Below are positions 38,551 to 50,689 of a DNA stretch of 64,000 bases, piece by piece. The stretch comes from Limimaricola soesokkakensis (lineage in GTDB: Bacteria; Pseudomonadota; Alphaproteobacteria; Rhodobacterales; Rhodobacteraceae): assembly GCF_900172345.1 (NCBI RefSeq), contig NZ_FWFY01000006.1, forward strand, positions 62,001 through 126,000, written 5' to 3'. Below the pieces are notes generated by a model. The model had not been told where the DNA came from. It was given only the letters and a program-made list of their open reading frames with translations, and did no database searches. The translations under genes were made by a program, and so were the position numbers. Positions within the stretch are counted from its first letter, which is position 1. Each line of letters begins with the position of its first letter.

Positions 38551-40452
38551 ATGACTTCATCTATTTTTAACAGCTTGCGTAACGGCACGCTTGCATTGCT
38601 GCTCGGCACCGGGGCGGGCCTCGCCGAGCCTGCGCATGGCATTGCGATGTATGGCGAACCTGCCCTGCCCGCAGACTTCACCTCCCTGCCCTATGCCAAT
38701 CCCGAGGCCCCCACGGGCGGCCGGATGGCGACCGCCGAAGTCGGCGGATTCGATAGCTTGAATCCCTACATCCTGAAGGGCTCGGTGCCGTGGCAGCTGA
38801 GCTACCTGATCGGCGAAAGCCTGCTGGGGCGTACGCTCGACGAGCCCTTCACGCTTTACGGCTTGCTCGCCGAATCGGTAGAGACCGCCGAGGATCGTTC
38901 CTGGGTCGAGTTCACCCTGCATCCCGAGGCGAAATTCTCCGATGGCAGCCCGGTCACGGTCGAGGACGTGATCTGGTCCTTCGAGACGCTCGGCACCGAA
39001 GGCCACCCGCGTTACCTCGGCTTTTGGGAAAAGGTCGAGAGCATCGAGGAAACCGGCGAGCGCAAGGTGCGCCTGACCTTCAACACGCCGGACCGCGAGC
39101 TGGCGCTGCTGGCTGGCCTTCGGCCAATCCTCAAGAAGGCACAATGGGAGGGCGAGGCTTTTGCCGAGAGCGGCCTCGACGTCGTCCCGATCACCTCGGC
39201 ACCTTACGTGATCGAGGATTTCGAGGCGGGCCGCTACATCTCGCTCAAGCGTGACGAGGATTACTGGGGTGCCGACATCCCGTTCCGGCGCGGCACCAAC
39301 GTGCTCGACGAGATCCGGCTCGAGTTCTTCGGCGACGAGACCGCCGCCTTCGAGGCCTTCAAGACCGGCGAGACCAACTTCACCCGCGAGTTCAACGTCG
39401 CCCGCTGGGAGAGCCAGTACGACTTCCCGCGCGCCCGCGATGGCGAGGTGGTGCTCGAGGAGCTGCCGCATGGCCGCCCCACCGGCATGACCGGCTTCGT
39501 GATGAACACCCGTCGTCCGGTCTTCGAGGATTGGCGCGTGCGCCAGGCGATGATCGAGGCGTTCAACTTCGAATTCATCAACGATGCGATGACCGGCGGT
39601 GCGCAGCCGCGCATCACCTCCTATTTCTCGAACTCGCCGCTGGGCATGGAGGAAGGCCCCGCCGAGGGCCGCGTCAGGGAATTCCTGATGCGCTGGGAGG
39701 AGGATCTTCTGCCCGGCGCGCTCGAAGGTTACGCGCTGCCGGTGGGCGACGGCACAGAGCGCAACCGCGCCGGCACCGCCTCGGCGCTGTCGCTGCTGTC
39801 GAGCGCGGGCTGGGTGATCGACAACGGCGTGCTCACCAACGAGGCCACGGGTGAAGCCTTCGCCTTCGAGATCCTGCTCGAACAGGGGAGCTCGGAGAAC
39901 GCGGCGATCATCGACATGTATGTGCAAGCGCTCGAACGGATCGGCATCACCCCGACCATCTCCACCGTCGACAGCGCCCAGTTCAAGGAACGCACCGACG
40001 CGTATGATTTCGACATGACCTATTTCCGGCGCGGGTTGTCGCTCAGCCCCGGCAACGAGCAGTATGCCTATTGGGGCTCGGAGGCCGCCGACACGCCGGG
40101 CGGGCGCAACGCCATGGGCGTGAAGAGCCCGGCCGTCGACGGTCTGATCGACCTGCTGCTCACCTCCGAGAGCCAGGACGATTTTATCGCCGCCGCCAAG
40201 GCGCTGGACCGGGTGCTGACCACCGGGCGCTACGCAATTTCGATCTACCAGTGGAACATCAGCCGCATCGCCTATGACGCCGATCTGCACCACCCCGAGA
40301 CCATCCCGGTCTTCGGCGACTGGCCGGGCTGGCAGCCCGACGTCTGGTGGTACGAGGAGGTGGCCGAGGGCGAAACGCGGGCCGGTGCCGAAGCGGACGA
40401 GACGTCCGCGAATGCGGAGCCGGGCGAGTCCCCCGAGGAGACCGCCCAGTGA
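38551..40452 (+). CDS. extracellular solute-binding protein family 5, YejA-like
   Basis: This is a 633-residue periplasmic peptide-binding protein. An N-terminal signal peptide (about 1-30) is followed by GEPALPADFTSLPYANPEAPTGG and FDSLNPYILKG, the opening pattern of YejA, the binding protein for microcin C-like peptides and oligopeptides. The family 5 fold continues to about residue 600; the last 25 residues form an acidic Ala/Glu tail. The permease and ATPase genes (yejB, E, F) are not next to it. Its stop overlaps a tiny lipoprotein gene. Confidence 0.88.
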   Translation: MTSSIFNSLRNGTLALLLGTGAGLAEPAHGIAMYGEPALPADFTSLPYANPEAPTGGRMATAEVGGFDSLNPYILKGSVPWQLSYLIGESLLGRTLDEPFTLYGLLAESVETAEDRSWVEFTLHPEAKFSDGSPVTVEDVIWSFETLGTEGHPRYLGFWEKVESIEETGERKVRLTFNTPDRELALLAGLRPILKKAQWEGEAFAESGLDVVPITSAPYVIEDFEAGRYISLKRDEDYWGADIPFRRGTNVLDEIRLEFFGDETAAFEAFKTGETNFTREFNVARWESQYDFPRARDGEVVLEELPHGRPTGMTGFVMNTRRPVFEDWRVRQAMIEAFNFEFINDAMTGGAQPRITSYFSNSPLGMEEGPAEGRVREFLMRWEEDLLPGALEGYALPVGDGTERNRAGTASALSLLSSAGWVIDNGVLTNEATGEAFAFEILLEQGSSENAAIIDMYVQALERIGITPTISTVDSAQFKERTDAYDFDMTYFRRGLSLSPGNEQYAYWGSEAADTPGGRNAMGVKSPAVDGLIDLLLTSESQDDFIAAAKALDRVLTTGRYAISIYQWNISRIAYDADLHHPETIPVFGDWPGWQPDVWWYEEVAEGETRAGAEADETSANAEPGESPEETAQ

Positions 40453-40577
40453 GGCGCGCGCTCCTGCTCCTTGCGGCGCTGGGCCTGATCGCAGCTTGCA
40501 CACCGGTGCGGGTCGTGGGCAACGCCGCGGTGGGCACCGCGCAGCTCGGCCTCGGCGTGGTCGACATGGCGCTCTGA
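40449..40577 (+). CDS. 42-residue lipoprotein
   Basis: This small gene is translationally coupled to the YejA-like gene: its GTG start overlaps the upstream TGA (GTGA). The product MRRALLLLAALGLIAAC has a basic start, a hydrophobic core and a lipobox LIAAC, so the mature lipoprotein would be only 25 residues (CTPVRVVGNAAVGTAQLGLG and a short end). A strong terminator follows 25 bases later, as expected for a real gene end. Function is unknown. Confidence 0.65.
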   Translation: MRRALLLLAALGLIAACTPVRVVGNAAVGTAQLGLGVVDMAL

Positions 40578-40602
40578 CCGGGCCCTGCCAGCGACGACCC
40601 TT

Positions 40603-40634
40603 GGGGGCGGACCGGAACCCGGTCCGCCCCCTTT
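40603..40634 (+). terminator. terminator after the YejA-like/lipoprotein unit
   Basis: A 13-bp perfect stem (GGGGGCGGACCGG, loop AAC, CCGGTCCGCCCCC) is followed by TTT. It lies 25 bases after the lipoprotein stop. Confidence 0.8.
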
Positions 40635-40677
40635 CCGTTGCCGCTTCGAGACATCGGGCAGCATGAGGAGACCCGCA

Positions 40678-41019
40678 ATGAAATGGAGCCATGTGGCCAA
40701 GCACTGGCACGCCTTCGTGCCCAACATCCTTACCCAGTGGCCGGATCTCGACAGCGACGAGGTCGAGGCCACCGAGGGTGAGCTGGGCCCGTTCCTCGAC
40801 CATCTTTGCGAGGTCACCGGGATGAGCCGCGAGGATGCGCGCGACGAGGTGTCGGAATGGCTCGAAGGAACCGATCCCGCCGATGCGATGATGGACGAGA
40901 CCCGCGACAACGAGCGCATCATCGCCTCGGCGCGCTCGATCCACCCCTCGGAGGACGTCTACAGCGACGACGCGGCCTTCGGCGACGACGACAGCAAGGA
41001 GGGCCGCGACGACAGCTGA
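40678..41019 (+). CDS. CsbD-like stress protein
   Basis: This is a 113-residue soluble, acidic protein. The first 60 residues (MKWSHVAKHWHAFVPNILTQWPDLDSDEVEATEGELGPFLDHLCEVTGM) follow the spacing of the CsbD-like family, whose members rise in general stress but have no known function. The C-terminal half is Asp/Glu-rich and probably disordered. Start MKWSHV follows AGGAGACCCGCA. It stands alone and is convergent with the cupin regulator. Confidence 0.65.
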   Translation: MKWSHVAKHWHAFVPNILTQWPDLDSDEVEATEGELGPFLDHLCEVTGMSREDARDEVSEWLEGTDPADAMMDETRDNERIIASARSIHPSEDVYSDDAAFGDDDSKEGRDDS

Positions 41020-41059
41020 GGGCGGCTCTCGGAGCCTCTCTTAGTCGCCGCTTGGCGGT

Positions 41060-41692
41060 TCACTCCAGCGACGTGACCCACAGGATGGTCGCGTCCTCGG
41101 GGCTGGTCGAGATCACGTTGTGGCCCATGGCGGCATCGTAATATGCACTGTCGCCGCGCTTCATCTCGACCGGCTCGTAGAACTCGGTCAGCAGGCGGAT
41201 CGTGCCCGTAAGCACGTAGAGGAACTCTTCGCCGTCATGGCGCACCCAGCCATCGAACTCCTCGAAGGCCCGCGCCCGGATCCGCGCGCGGTAGGGCAGC
41301 ATCTTCTTCGATCTCAGCCCCTCGGCCAGGAGCTCGTGCTCGTATGTAGTGGTGATCTGCCCGGTACCCTCGCCCGAGCGCGTGGTCACCATCCGGCCCA
41401 TCACCTGATCGCGACGCGGCGGTGTGAACAGTTGCGGCACCGAGATGCCCATGCCCTGCGCCAGCTTCTTGAGCGCGTCATAGGTGGGCGACATCTGCCC
41501 GTTCTCGATCTTCGACAGCGTCGACCGCGCCAGCCCGGCGCGGATCGACGCCTGCTCCAGCGTCCAACCCTGAGCCTGGCGCAACTCGCGCACGCGGGCC
41601 CCCAGATCGAGCGGCGGCGCGGTCTCGGTGGCGCCGTTCTCTCGGGCGATGCGGATCAGGGAGCCGGGGCGGGTTTTCGAGGAGGCGGTCAT
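41060..41692 (-). CDS. XRE-family regulator with C-terminal cupin domain
   Basis: This is a 210-residue transcription regulator. The HTH (about 30-85: LGARVRELRQAQGWTLEQASIRAGLARSTLSKIENGQMSP) is followed by a cupin domain (about 120-205: GWVRHDGEEFLYVLTGTIRLLTEFYEPVEMKRGDSAYYDA). Proteins of this type regulate amine, amino acid or putrescine use. A start at 41704 (MSSGMTAS) would add four residues. It is divergent from the DsbA-like gene, with under 100 bases between, so each may influence the other. Confidence 0.88.
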   Translation of the reverse strand: MTASSKTRPGSLIRIARENGATETAPPLDLGARVRELRQAQGWTLEQASIRAGLARSTLSKIENGQMSPTYDALKKLAQGMGISVPQLFTPPRRDQVMGRMVTTRSGEGTGQITTTYEHELLAEGLRSKKMLPYRARIRARAFEEFDGWVRHDGEEFLYVLTGTIRLLTEFYEPVEMKRGDSAYYDAAMGHNVISTSPEDATILWVTSLE

Positions 41693-41781
41693 GCCGCTGG
41701 ACATATACGCGCGCGGCGCGGCCTTGCAACAGCGCGCCCGGGGGGCTAGCTGCGGGGCTGCACAAGGAAGGGGCGCGGCCA

Positions 41782-42423
41782 ATGGTGAAACTCGACATCC
41801 TCTCGGACCCGATCTGCCCGTGGTGCTGGATCGGCAAGGCCGGTCTCGATGCGGCGTTGGCGGAAATTCCCGACCACCCCTTCACCATCGAATGGCACCC
41901 GTTCCAGCTCAACCCCGACATGCCGGCCGGGGGCATGGACCGGCGCGCCTATCTCGAAGCCAAGTTCGGCGGTCGCGACGGCGCGGCGCGGGCCTATGCC
42001 CCGATCGTCGAGCGCGCCGAAGAGGCGGGGCTCGCGCTCAATCTCGACCAGATCGAGACAACGCCCAATACGCTCGACGCGCACCGGCTGATCCACTGGG
42101 CCGGGATCGAGGGGCGGCAGACCGCCGCCGTTAGCGCCTTGTTCAAGGCCTATTTCACCGAGGGCCGCGACATCGGCGACCACGACGTGCTGGCCGACAT
42201 CGCCGACGGGATCGAGATGGACGCCGCGGTGGTGCGCCGCCTTCTGGGCAGCGACGCCGATCTTGAGGATATCCAGCGGCGCGACGCGCATAGCCGCGAG
42301 ATGGGCGTGACCAGCGTGCCGACCTTCATCGTGGCGCAACGCCACGCCGTACCCGGCGCCCAGACGAAAGAGATGTGGGTCAAGGTGATCGGCGAGATCC
42401 GCGAGCAGATCGCGGAGGGCTGA
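41782..42423 (+). CDS. DsbA-family oxidoreductase (FrnE-like)
   Basis: This is a 213-residue thioredoxin-fold protein with the redox motif CPWC (residues 12-15, in SDPICPWCWIG). It carries the helical insertion and cis-Pro region (GVTSVPTFIVAQRHAVPGAQ) of the FrnE/2-hydroxychromene isomerase-like group. No signal peptide is present, so it should act in the cytoplasm, perhaps in disulfide or oxidative-stress handling. The stop is 3 bases from the stop of the convergent GT39 gene. Confidence 0.88.
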   Translation: MVKLDILSDPICPWCWIGKAGLDAALAEIPDHPFTIEWHPFQLNPDMPAGGMDRRAYLEAKFGGRDGAARAYAPIVERAEEAGLALNLDQIETTPNTLDAHRLIHWAGIEGRQTAAVSALFKAYFTEGRDIGDHDVLADIADGIEMDAAVVRRLLGSDADLEDIQRRDAHSREMGVTSVPTFIVAQRHAVPGAQTKEMWVKVIGEIREQIAEG

Positions 42424-42426
42424 GCC

Positions 42427-43809
42427 TCACTCGCCGATGGCGAGGCGGAAGACCGCAATCTCGTCACCATGCGCGATCTCGCGACGCCCCTGCGGAGTCG
42501 CATCGCGCCCCAGTCGCTGCGACAAAGCCGTCGCCTCGTCCGCTTCCGAGATCAACAGGTGCGCGCCGTCGCGCTCATCCGCATCGGCTGCGAGCCGAAC
42601 CTCGCGGCCGGGCAGCATCATTGCGAGATTGCCGGCGGCCCACATGCTGTCGGTAACGATCGGCAGATCAGGATGCGCCGCCTCGATCTCCGCGGCCCAG
42701 TCGGGAAAATCGGCGCCCCGATAGCCCGGATCGACCCAGCCGGAGACCGGCAGCAAGGCGAAGGCTAGCGTCCATAGCCCGGCCAGGCCGATACCAAGGC
42801 GCCGCTGGCCTGAGGGGCCGAGCCGGTCGATCGCCCAAAGCGCCGCCAAGGGCCCCGCGAAGAGCGCGACCGGCAACAGCCAGCGATCCTTGACCTCCGT
42901 GGCACCGCCCGCGACCAGCCCGACCGCGAGCAGCGCCGCGCCGGTCAGCATCACCGCGATCATCAGCCGCGCCTGCTCGTCCGGTCGCCAACATGGTCGC
43001 CTGCGCGTGGCGATCGCGATGCCGATCATCACGAGGATCACGAGGCCGCAAAAGGCCAGCCACGCCGCCGCGAGACTGCCCAGACCCTCGAACGCGCGCA
43101 GCAGCGGCGCCGTCGCCTCGATCCCGAGCTTGTGTAGCGAACCGCTGGCGGTAGCGAGGTTGCCTGTCACCCACCATAGCGGCGCTGCCACGACGGCGGA
43201 CGCCGCCGCTATCGCAAGGAGCGCGCCAGCGGGCGAGATTCGGGCCCGCCATTCGGCTCGTATCAGCGCCGCCACCGCGATGGCCGCCGGCAGCAGCGCC
43301 ACGTTCCACTTGGAGATCACGCCGAGCCCCGCGGCGATGCCGAAGGCCAGCCAGACGCCCGGGCTTGCCCGCCCCGGACCGCGCAGCGCCCGGTCGGCCA
43401 GCGCGAGGATCACGAGCGACAGCGAGATCGCCAGCACCGAATGGGTCAGCGCGCGCTGCGCCTCCCACAGCACCTGCGGCAAAAGGCCAAGCGCCATCAC
43501 CGCGAGCCCGGCCTCGAAGGGCGGGCGCAAACGCCGTAGCATGGCGTAGAGGGCCAGCCCGCCCACGGCCAGGAGCGCGTTCTTCAGGAGGGCAAGTGCG
43601 AGGATGCCTTCGCCCGCCACTTGGAAGACCGCCCATTGCAGCCAGAAATAGAGTGGCGGCTGCGCGTTATAGCCAAGTGCCAGATGGCGCGCGTGATAGA
43701 AAGCTTCGGCCTCGTCGAGTTCGAGCGAGGGCCCTTGCGCAAATCGCCACGCGACCTGCGCGACGGCCCAGAGCAGGATCGCCGCGATCCAGTGGCGATC
43801 AGCCTTCAT
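42427..43809 (-). CDS. GT39/ArnT-like membrane glycosyltransferase
   Basis: This is a 460-residue integral membrane protein with about ten helices. The N-terminal loop carries the family pattern with an acidic pair after the first helix (GPSLELDEAEAFYHARHLALGYNAQPPLYFWLQ), as in PMT/ArnT enzymes that use polyprenyl-phosphate sugars as donors. The C-terminal soluble part (about 390-460) looks periplasmic. It overlaps the LABn gene start region by 11 bases and lies downstream of GT2. A role in lipid A or surface glycan modification is likely. Confidence 0.83.
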   Translation of the reverse strand: MKADRHWIAAILLWAVAQVAWRFAQGPSLELDEAEAFYHARHLALGYNAQPPLYFWLQWAVFQVAGEGILALALLKNALLAVGGLALYAMLRRLRPPFEAGLAVMALGLLPQVLWEAQRALTHSVLAISLSLVILALADRALRGPGRASPGVWLAFGIAAGLGVISKWNVALLPAAIAVAALIRAEWRARISPAGALLAIAAASAVVAAPLWWVTGNLATASGSLHKLGIEATAPLLRAFEGLGSLAAAWLAFCGLVILVMIGIAIATRRRPCWRPDEQARLMIAVMLTGAALLAVGLVAGGATEVKDRWLLPVALFAGPLAALWAIDRLGPSGQRRLGIGLAGLWTLAFALLPVSGWVDPGYRGADFPDWAAEIEAAHPDLPIVTDSMWAAGNLAMMLPGREVRLAADADERDGAHLLISEADEATALSQRLGRDATPQGRREIAHGDEIAVFRLAIGE

Positions 43810-44113
43810 GCCCCGGCTCGCCGGCGCGACGCTCGGTCCAGATGAAGTAGATGTTGCGCGCATAGACCACGAGGCCGAAGGCCTGGCCAAGGATGAAGAC
43901 CGGGTCCTGCCGATAGATCGCATAGGCCAGCAGCATCGCGCCGCCCGCCGCCGAGAAGTACCAGAAGGCTTCGGGCACGATCGACTTGCGCACGCGCTCG
44001 CTTGCGATCCACTGCACGAGGAACCGGGCCGAGAACATCGCCTGCGCCATGAAGCCGATGGTGAGCCAGACGATCTCGGCCCAGCCGTTCTGGGCGAACC
44101 AGTTGGAGAGCAT
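43799..44113 (-). CDS. lipid A biosynthesis N-terminal (LABn) domain protein
   Basis: This is a 104-residue small membrane protein with three hydrophobic segments. The family pattern is clear: WFAQNGWAEIVWLTIGFMAQAMFSARFLVQWIASERVRKSIVPEAFWYFSAAGG and RQDPVFILGQAFGLVVYARNIYFIW. LABn proteins occur next to GT2/GT39 genes for lipid A or undecaprenyl-linked sugars. A GTG start at 44119 would overlap the GT2 stop by 4 bases (GTGA) and add two residues; both starts are plausible. Confidence 0.85.
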   Translation of the reverse strand: MLSNWFAQNGWAEIVWLTIGFMAQAMFSARFLVQWIASERVRKSIVPEAFWYFSAAGGAMLLAYAIYRQDPVFILGQAFGLVVYARNIYFIWTERRAGEPGHEG

Positions 44114-44115
44114 GG

Positions 44116-44858
44116 TCACGATACCTCCTGCGCGCCCACGGGACGCGCCCGCATCACCAGCCAACGCACCCCCATCAGGTCGGGTACGCCCTGAAGGCCG
44201 CGCCGCCAGTTGGTATATTTCGACGCGCCGTGCTGCCGGGGCCGGTCGCCGATCGGCACATAGGCGGTGGCGGCGCCATAGGCGCGGAACAGCGCCGGGA
44301 GATAGCGATGCTGGCCATGGAAGAACGGCAAGGCAAGATGCCGGTCGCGTTCGAACACCTTGAGCCCACAGCCCGTATCCGGGCAGTCGTCATGCAGGAT
44401 ACGGCGGCGCAGCGCGTTGGCCAGCCGCGATGCGGTGCGCTTGGACCAGGTATCGCGCCGCTTGGCGCGGACACCGCCCACCAGTTGCGGCCCGGCCGGA
44501 TCATAGGCCGCGACCAGCGCCGGAATGTCGCCCGGCGGGTTCTGCCCGTCGCCGTCCAGCGTCGCAATCAACGGATAGCGCGCGGCGGCGACGCCGCTAC
44601 GCACGCTGGCGCTCTGCCCGGCATTGACCGCGTGGCGCAGCACCCGAAGCCGCGGCTCGCGCGCGCTCAGCGCCCGCAGACGCGCCACACCGTCATCGGT
44701 GGAGCAATCGTCCACGACGATCACCTCGCCCAGCAGGTCATCGGGCAGAAGATCAAGCGCCTCCTGCACCAGAACCTCAATGTTTCCAGCCTCGTTGAAG
44801 GCCGGAATGACCAAGCTTATCATCCGCTTGGAAGTCGTATCTAAAGTCACTTCGGCCA

Positions 44859-44859
<1 letters not shown>
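44116..44859 (-). CDS. GT2 family (dolichol/undecaprenyl-phosphate mannosyl-like) glycosyltransferase
   Basis: This is a 247-residue cytoplasmic GT-A glycosyltransferase. Motifs are LVIPAFNEAGNIEVLV, VDDCSTDDG and the metal-binding region TLDGDGQNPPGD, typical of DPM1-like and ArnC-like enzymes that load a sugar on a polyprenyl phosphate. No membrane anchor is evident. Its ATG shares a base with the mfd stop (TGATG). With LABn and GT39 it forms a three-gene polyprenyl-sugar module. Confidence 0.9.
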
Positions 44860-48332
<3,473 letters not shown>

Positions 48333-48370
48333 CTACCTTTCGGGCGGGCACTGTCAAGCGTCCCGAAGGA

Positions 48371-48907
48371 TCAGAACCCCGGGGCGACCGAAAGGTTCTG
48401 ATACATGCCGTACATGGCGGTGACGAAGATCGACACCATGCCCAGGAGCTGCACCCAGAACCGGTGCCTCGCGAGATGGCGGCAGAGCGCCTCCACCTCC
48501 GGGCGCTCGACGGCGATGCGCCGCGCGGTGGCGAAGCTCATCGCCGCCACGATGCTGAGCGGCAGCAGGATCAGCACCACCGCCTGGGCGAACTCGATAT
48601 CGTACCAGAAGGCCAGCAGCGACAGCGAGGACAGGCCGAAGGTCGTGACGCCGATCAGCCAGCTGCCCGCGACATGGCCCAGATGCAGCATCCGGTTGAT
48701 GTTGATCCGCACCATGTCGATCAGATCGCGCTCGGACTGACCGCCGAAGCGGCGGGCCCGTACCACCATGTCGAAAGGCACGCCGAGCACGCGGTGGCTC
48801 GCCGCGGACCAGATGAGCGCCAGCATGATCCAGAACCAGAGATTTGAGAAGGATCGCATGTCGATCACTTCGAAGAGCGTCTGGGTCAGGTCCACGTTCG
48901 GCAACAT
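48371..48907 (-). CDS. multi-pass membrane protein of unknown function
   Basis: I cannot name a family. The 178-residue product has four hydrophobic segments (about 22-42, 75-95, 97-118 and 150-170), with a charged loop between the first two (RARRFGGQSERDLIDMVRININRMLHLGHV). A start at MRSFSNLW (48859) is possible. It sits between mfd and the divergent hemB and is probably a single-gene unit. Codon use fits the genome. Confidence 0.6.
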   Translation of the reverse strand: MLPNVDLTQTLFEVIDMRSFSNLWFWIMLALIWSAASHRVLGVPFDMVVRARRFGGQSERDLIDMVRININRMLHLGHVAGSWLIGVTTFGLSSLSLLAFWYDIEFAQAVVLILLPLSIVAAMSFATARRIAVERPEVEALCRHLARHRFWVQLLGMVSIFVTAMYGMYQNLSVAPGF

Positions 48908-49026
48908 CCGGTCTTGCAGTCGGGCCGAGCCTAGACGCGGGTCCGGAGCTTGCCCAGCCTTGTGGGCCACGGCAAACCGTGCCACCCCCTGATTGTGATA
49001 TGAAAACCCCGCCCGGGAGACGCCCC

Positions 49027-50025
49027 ATGCAGCCCTTCTCCGCCCCCTACCCGCTCTCGCGTCCGCGCCGGTTGCGTCGGACTCCGGCGCTGCGCGCGAT
49101 GGTGCGCGAAACGACGATGACGCCCGACAACCTGATCTGGCCGATTTTCCTGCAGGCGGGTCGCGACGAAGAAAGCGCTATCGCATCGATGCCCGGCGTG
49201 TCGCGGCTGACCGTCGACCGCGCCGTGAGAGCTGCGCGCGAGGCGCATGGCTTGGGCATCCCGGCGATGTGCCTGTTTCCCTATACCGGCCCCGAGAGCC
49301 GTACCGAGGACTGCGCCGAGGCGTGGTCGGACGACAACCTCACCAACACCGCGATCCGCGCGATCAAGGACGCGGTGCCCGAGATGGCGTTGATGACCGA
49401 CATCGCGCTCGATCCCTACAACGCCAATGGCCATGACGGCTTCGTGGTCGATGGCGAGATCGTCAACGATCCCACGGTCGAGGCGCTGGTCAAGATGGCA
49501 CTGGCGCAGGCGCGGGCCGGGGCCGACATCCTCGGCCCCTCTGACATGATGGACGGGCGCATCGGTGCGATCCGCGCGGCGCTGGAGGCCGAGCGCCACG
49601 GCCAGGTGGCGATCCTGAGCTATGCCGCCAAGTTCGCCTCGGCCTTCTACGGCCCGTTCCGCGACGCCGTCGGCGCTTCCGGCGCGCTCAAGGGCGACAA
49701 GAAGACCTACCAGATCGATCCCGCCAACGCCGAGGAGGCGCTGCGCATGGTGGGGCGGGACCTCACCGAGGGGGCGGACATGGTGATGGTCAAGCCGGGC
49801 ATGAGCTATCTCGACATCTGTCGCCGCGTGAAGGACGCCTACGAGGTGCCGACCTTCGCCTATCAGGTCTCGGGCGAATACGCGATGATCGAGGGCGCCG
49901 CGCGCAACGGCTGGCTCGACGGCGACCGGGTGATGATGGAAAGCTTGTTGGCGTTCCGCCGCGCTGGCTGCGACGGGGTGCTTACCTATTTCGCGCCGCG
50001 TGCCGCGCGGATCATGGCCGGCTGA
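49027..50025 (+). CDS. hemB: porphobilinogen (delta-aminolevulinic acid dehydratase) synthase
   Basis: This enzyme joins two 5-aminolevulinate molecules to porphobilinogen in haem and bacteriochlorophyll synthesis; 332 residues. The Schiff-base lysines are in SYAAKFASAFYGPFR (Lys202) and VMVKPGMSYLD (Lys256). The segment that holds three zinc-binding Cys in animal and yeast enzymes reads DIALDPYNANGHDG (about 125-138), without cysteine, so this is the zinc-independent type known from Rhodobacter and Pseudomonas. It is transcribed divergently from the 48371 gene. Confidence 0.96.
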   Translation: MQPFSAPYPLSRPRRLRRTPALRAMVRETTMTPDNLIWPIFLQAGRDEESAIASMPGVSRLTVDRAVRAAREAHGLGIPAMCLFPYTGPESRTEDCAEAWSDDNLTNTAIRAIKDAVPEMALMTDIALDPYNANGHDGFVVDGEIVNDPTVEALVKMALAQARAGADILGPSDMMDGRIGAIRAALEAERHGQVAILSYAAKFASAFYGPFRDAVGASGALKGDKKTYQIDPANAEEALRMVGRDLTEGADMVMVKPGMSYLDICRRVKDAYEVPTFAYQVSGEYAMIEGAARNGWLDGDRVMMESLLAFRRAGCDGVLTYFAPRAARIMAG

Positions 50026-50129
50026 ACCTTGCCGGGCCATCGGCGGATGACAGCGCGGGCAGGCTGGCCTATGGTTCGCCCGACCGCCCGGACACAAGGG
50101 CGGCGCGATATCGCATGAGGGGCAGCGAC

Positions 50130-50687
50130 ATGGACAAGACGACACGGCGCGGGCTGATGCTCGGCCTCGGCGCCACCGGCCTTTTGGCCGCCTGCGGCAA
50201 CGGTGTGGGCAGCGACGGCGGATCGCGCATCGACGCAAGGGTGCAGAGCACGCTCGATCACATGTATGACCGCTACCCGGGCACCCGCGAGCTCGCGGCC
50301 CAGTCCAAGGGGATGCTGGTGATGCCGCTGGTGACCGAGGTCGGTCTCGGTCTCGGCGGCGCTTATGGGCGCGGTGCGCTTCTCGTCGGACAAAGCGTGG
50401 TCGATTACTACTCCGCGACTTCCGCCAGCGCAGGCCTGCAGATCGGTGCGCAGCAATTCAGCCACGTGCTTTTCTTCATGACCGAGCAGGCGCTGGGCGA
50501 TTTCCGGCGCGCGCCGGGCTGGGCTGCGGGCGCCGATGTCGAATACGCGATCAACGACCGCGGTGAGATGCTGCGCGCCGAGACCATCACGTCGCTTTCG
50601 CCGGTGATCGCGGTGGTCTTCGCGCAGACCGGGTTGCGGGTCGGTGCGACGCTCGAGGGGACCAAGTACAGCCGCATCATCCCCTGA
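50130..50687 (+). CDS. SYLF/YSC84-domain lipoprotein
   Basis: This is a 185-residue exported protein. The N-terminus (MDKTTRRGLMLGLGATGLLAAC) combines a twin-Arg-like start and a lipobox, so it is probably a lipoprotein. The mature part contains the SYLF (YSC84) domain, a lipid-binding module of unclear bacterial role: AQSKGMLVMPLVTEVGLGLGGAYGRGALLV, then SASAGLQIGAQQFSHVLFFMTEQAL, and VIAVVFAQTGLRVGATLEGTKYSRI. It stands alone between hemB and the convergent DUF2254 gene. Confidence 0.85.
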   Translation: MDKTTRRGLMLGLGATGLLAACGNGVGSDGGSRIDARVQSTLDHMYDRYPGTRELAAQSKGMLVMPLVTEVGLGLGGAYGRGALLVGQSVVDYYSATSASAGLQIGAQQFSHVLFFMTEQALGDFRRAPGWAAGADVEYAINDRGEMLRAETITSLSPVIAVVFAQTGLRVGATLEGTKYSRIIP

Positions 50688-50689
50688 TC

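Noticed and set aside
38379-38681. 100-residue minus-strand frame ending at the orphan terminator
   Set aside because: Its first 38 residues are antisense to the YejA signal peptide and the rest lacks a start; kept only as a finding.
38557-40944. 795-residue minus-strand frame opposite the YejA-like gene
   Set aside because: No domains; the plus strand encodes a clear family 5 binding protein.
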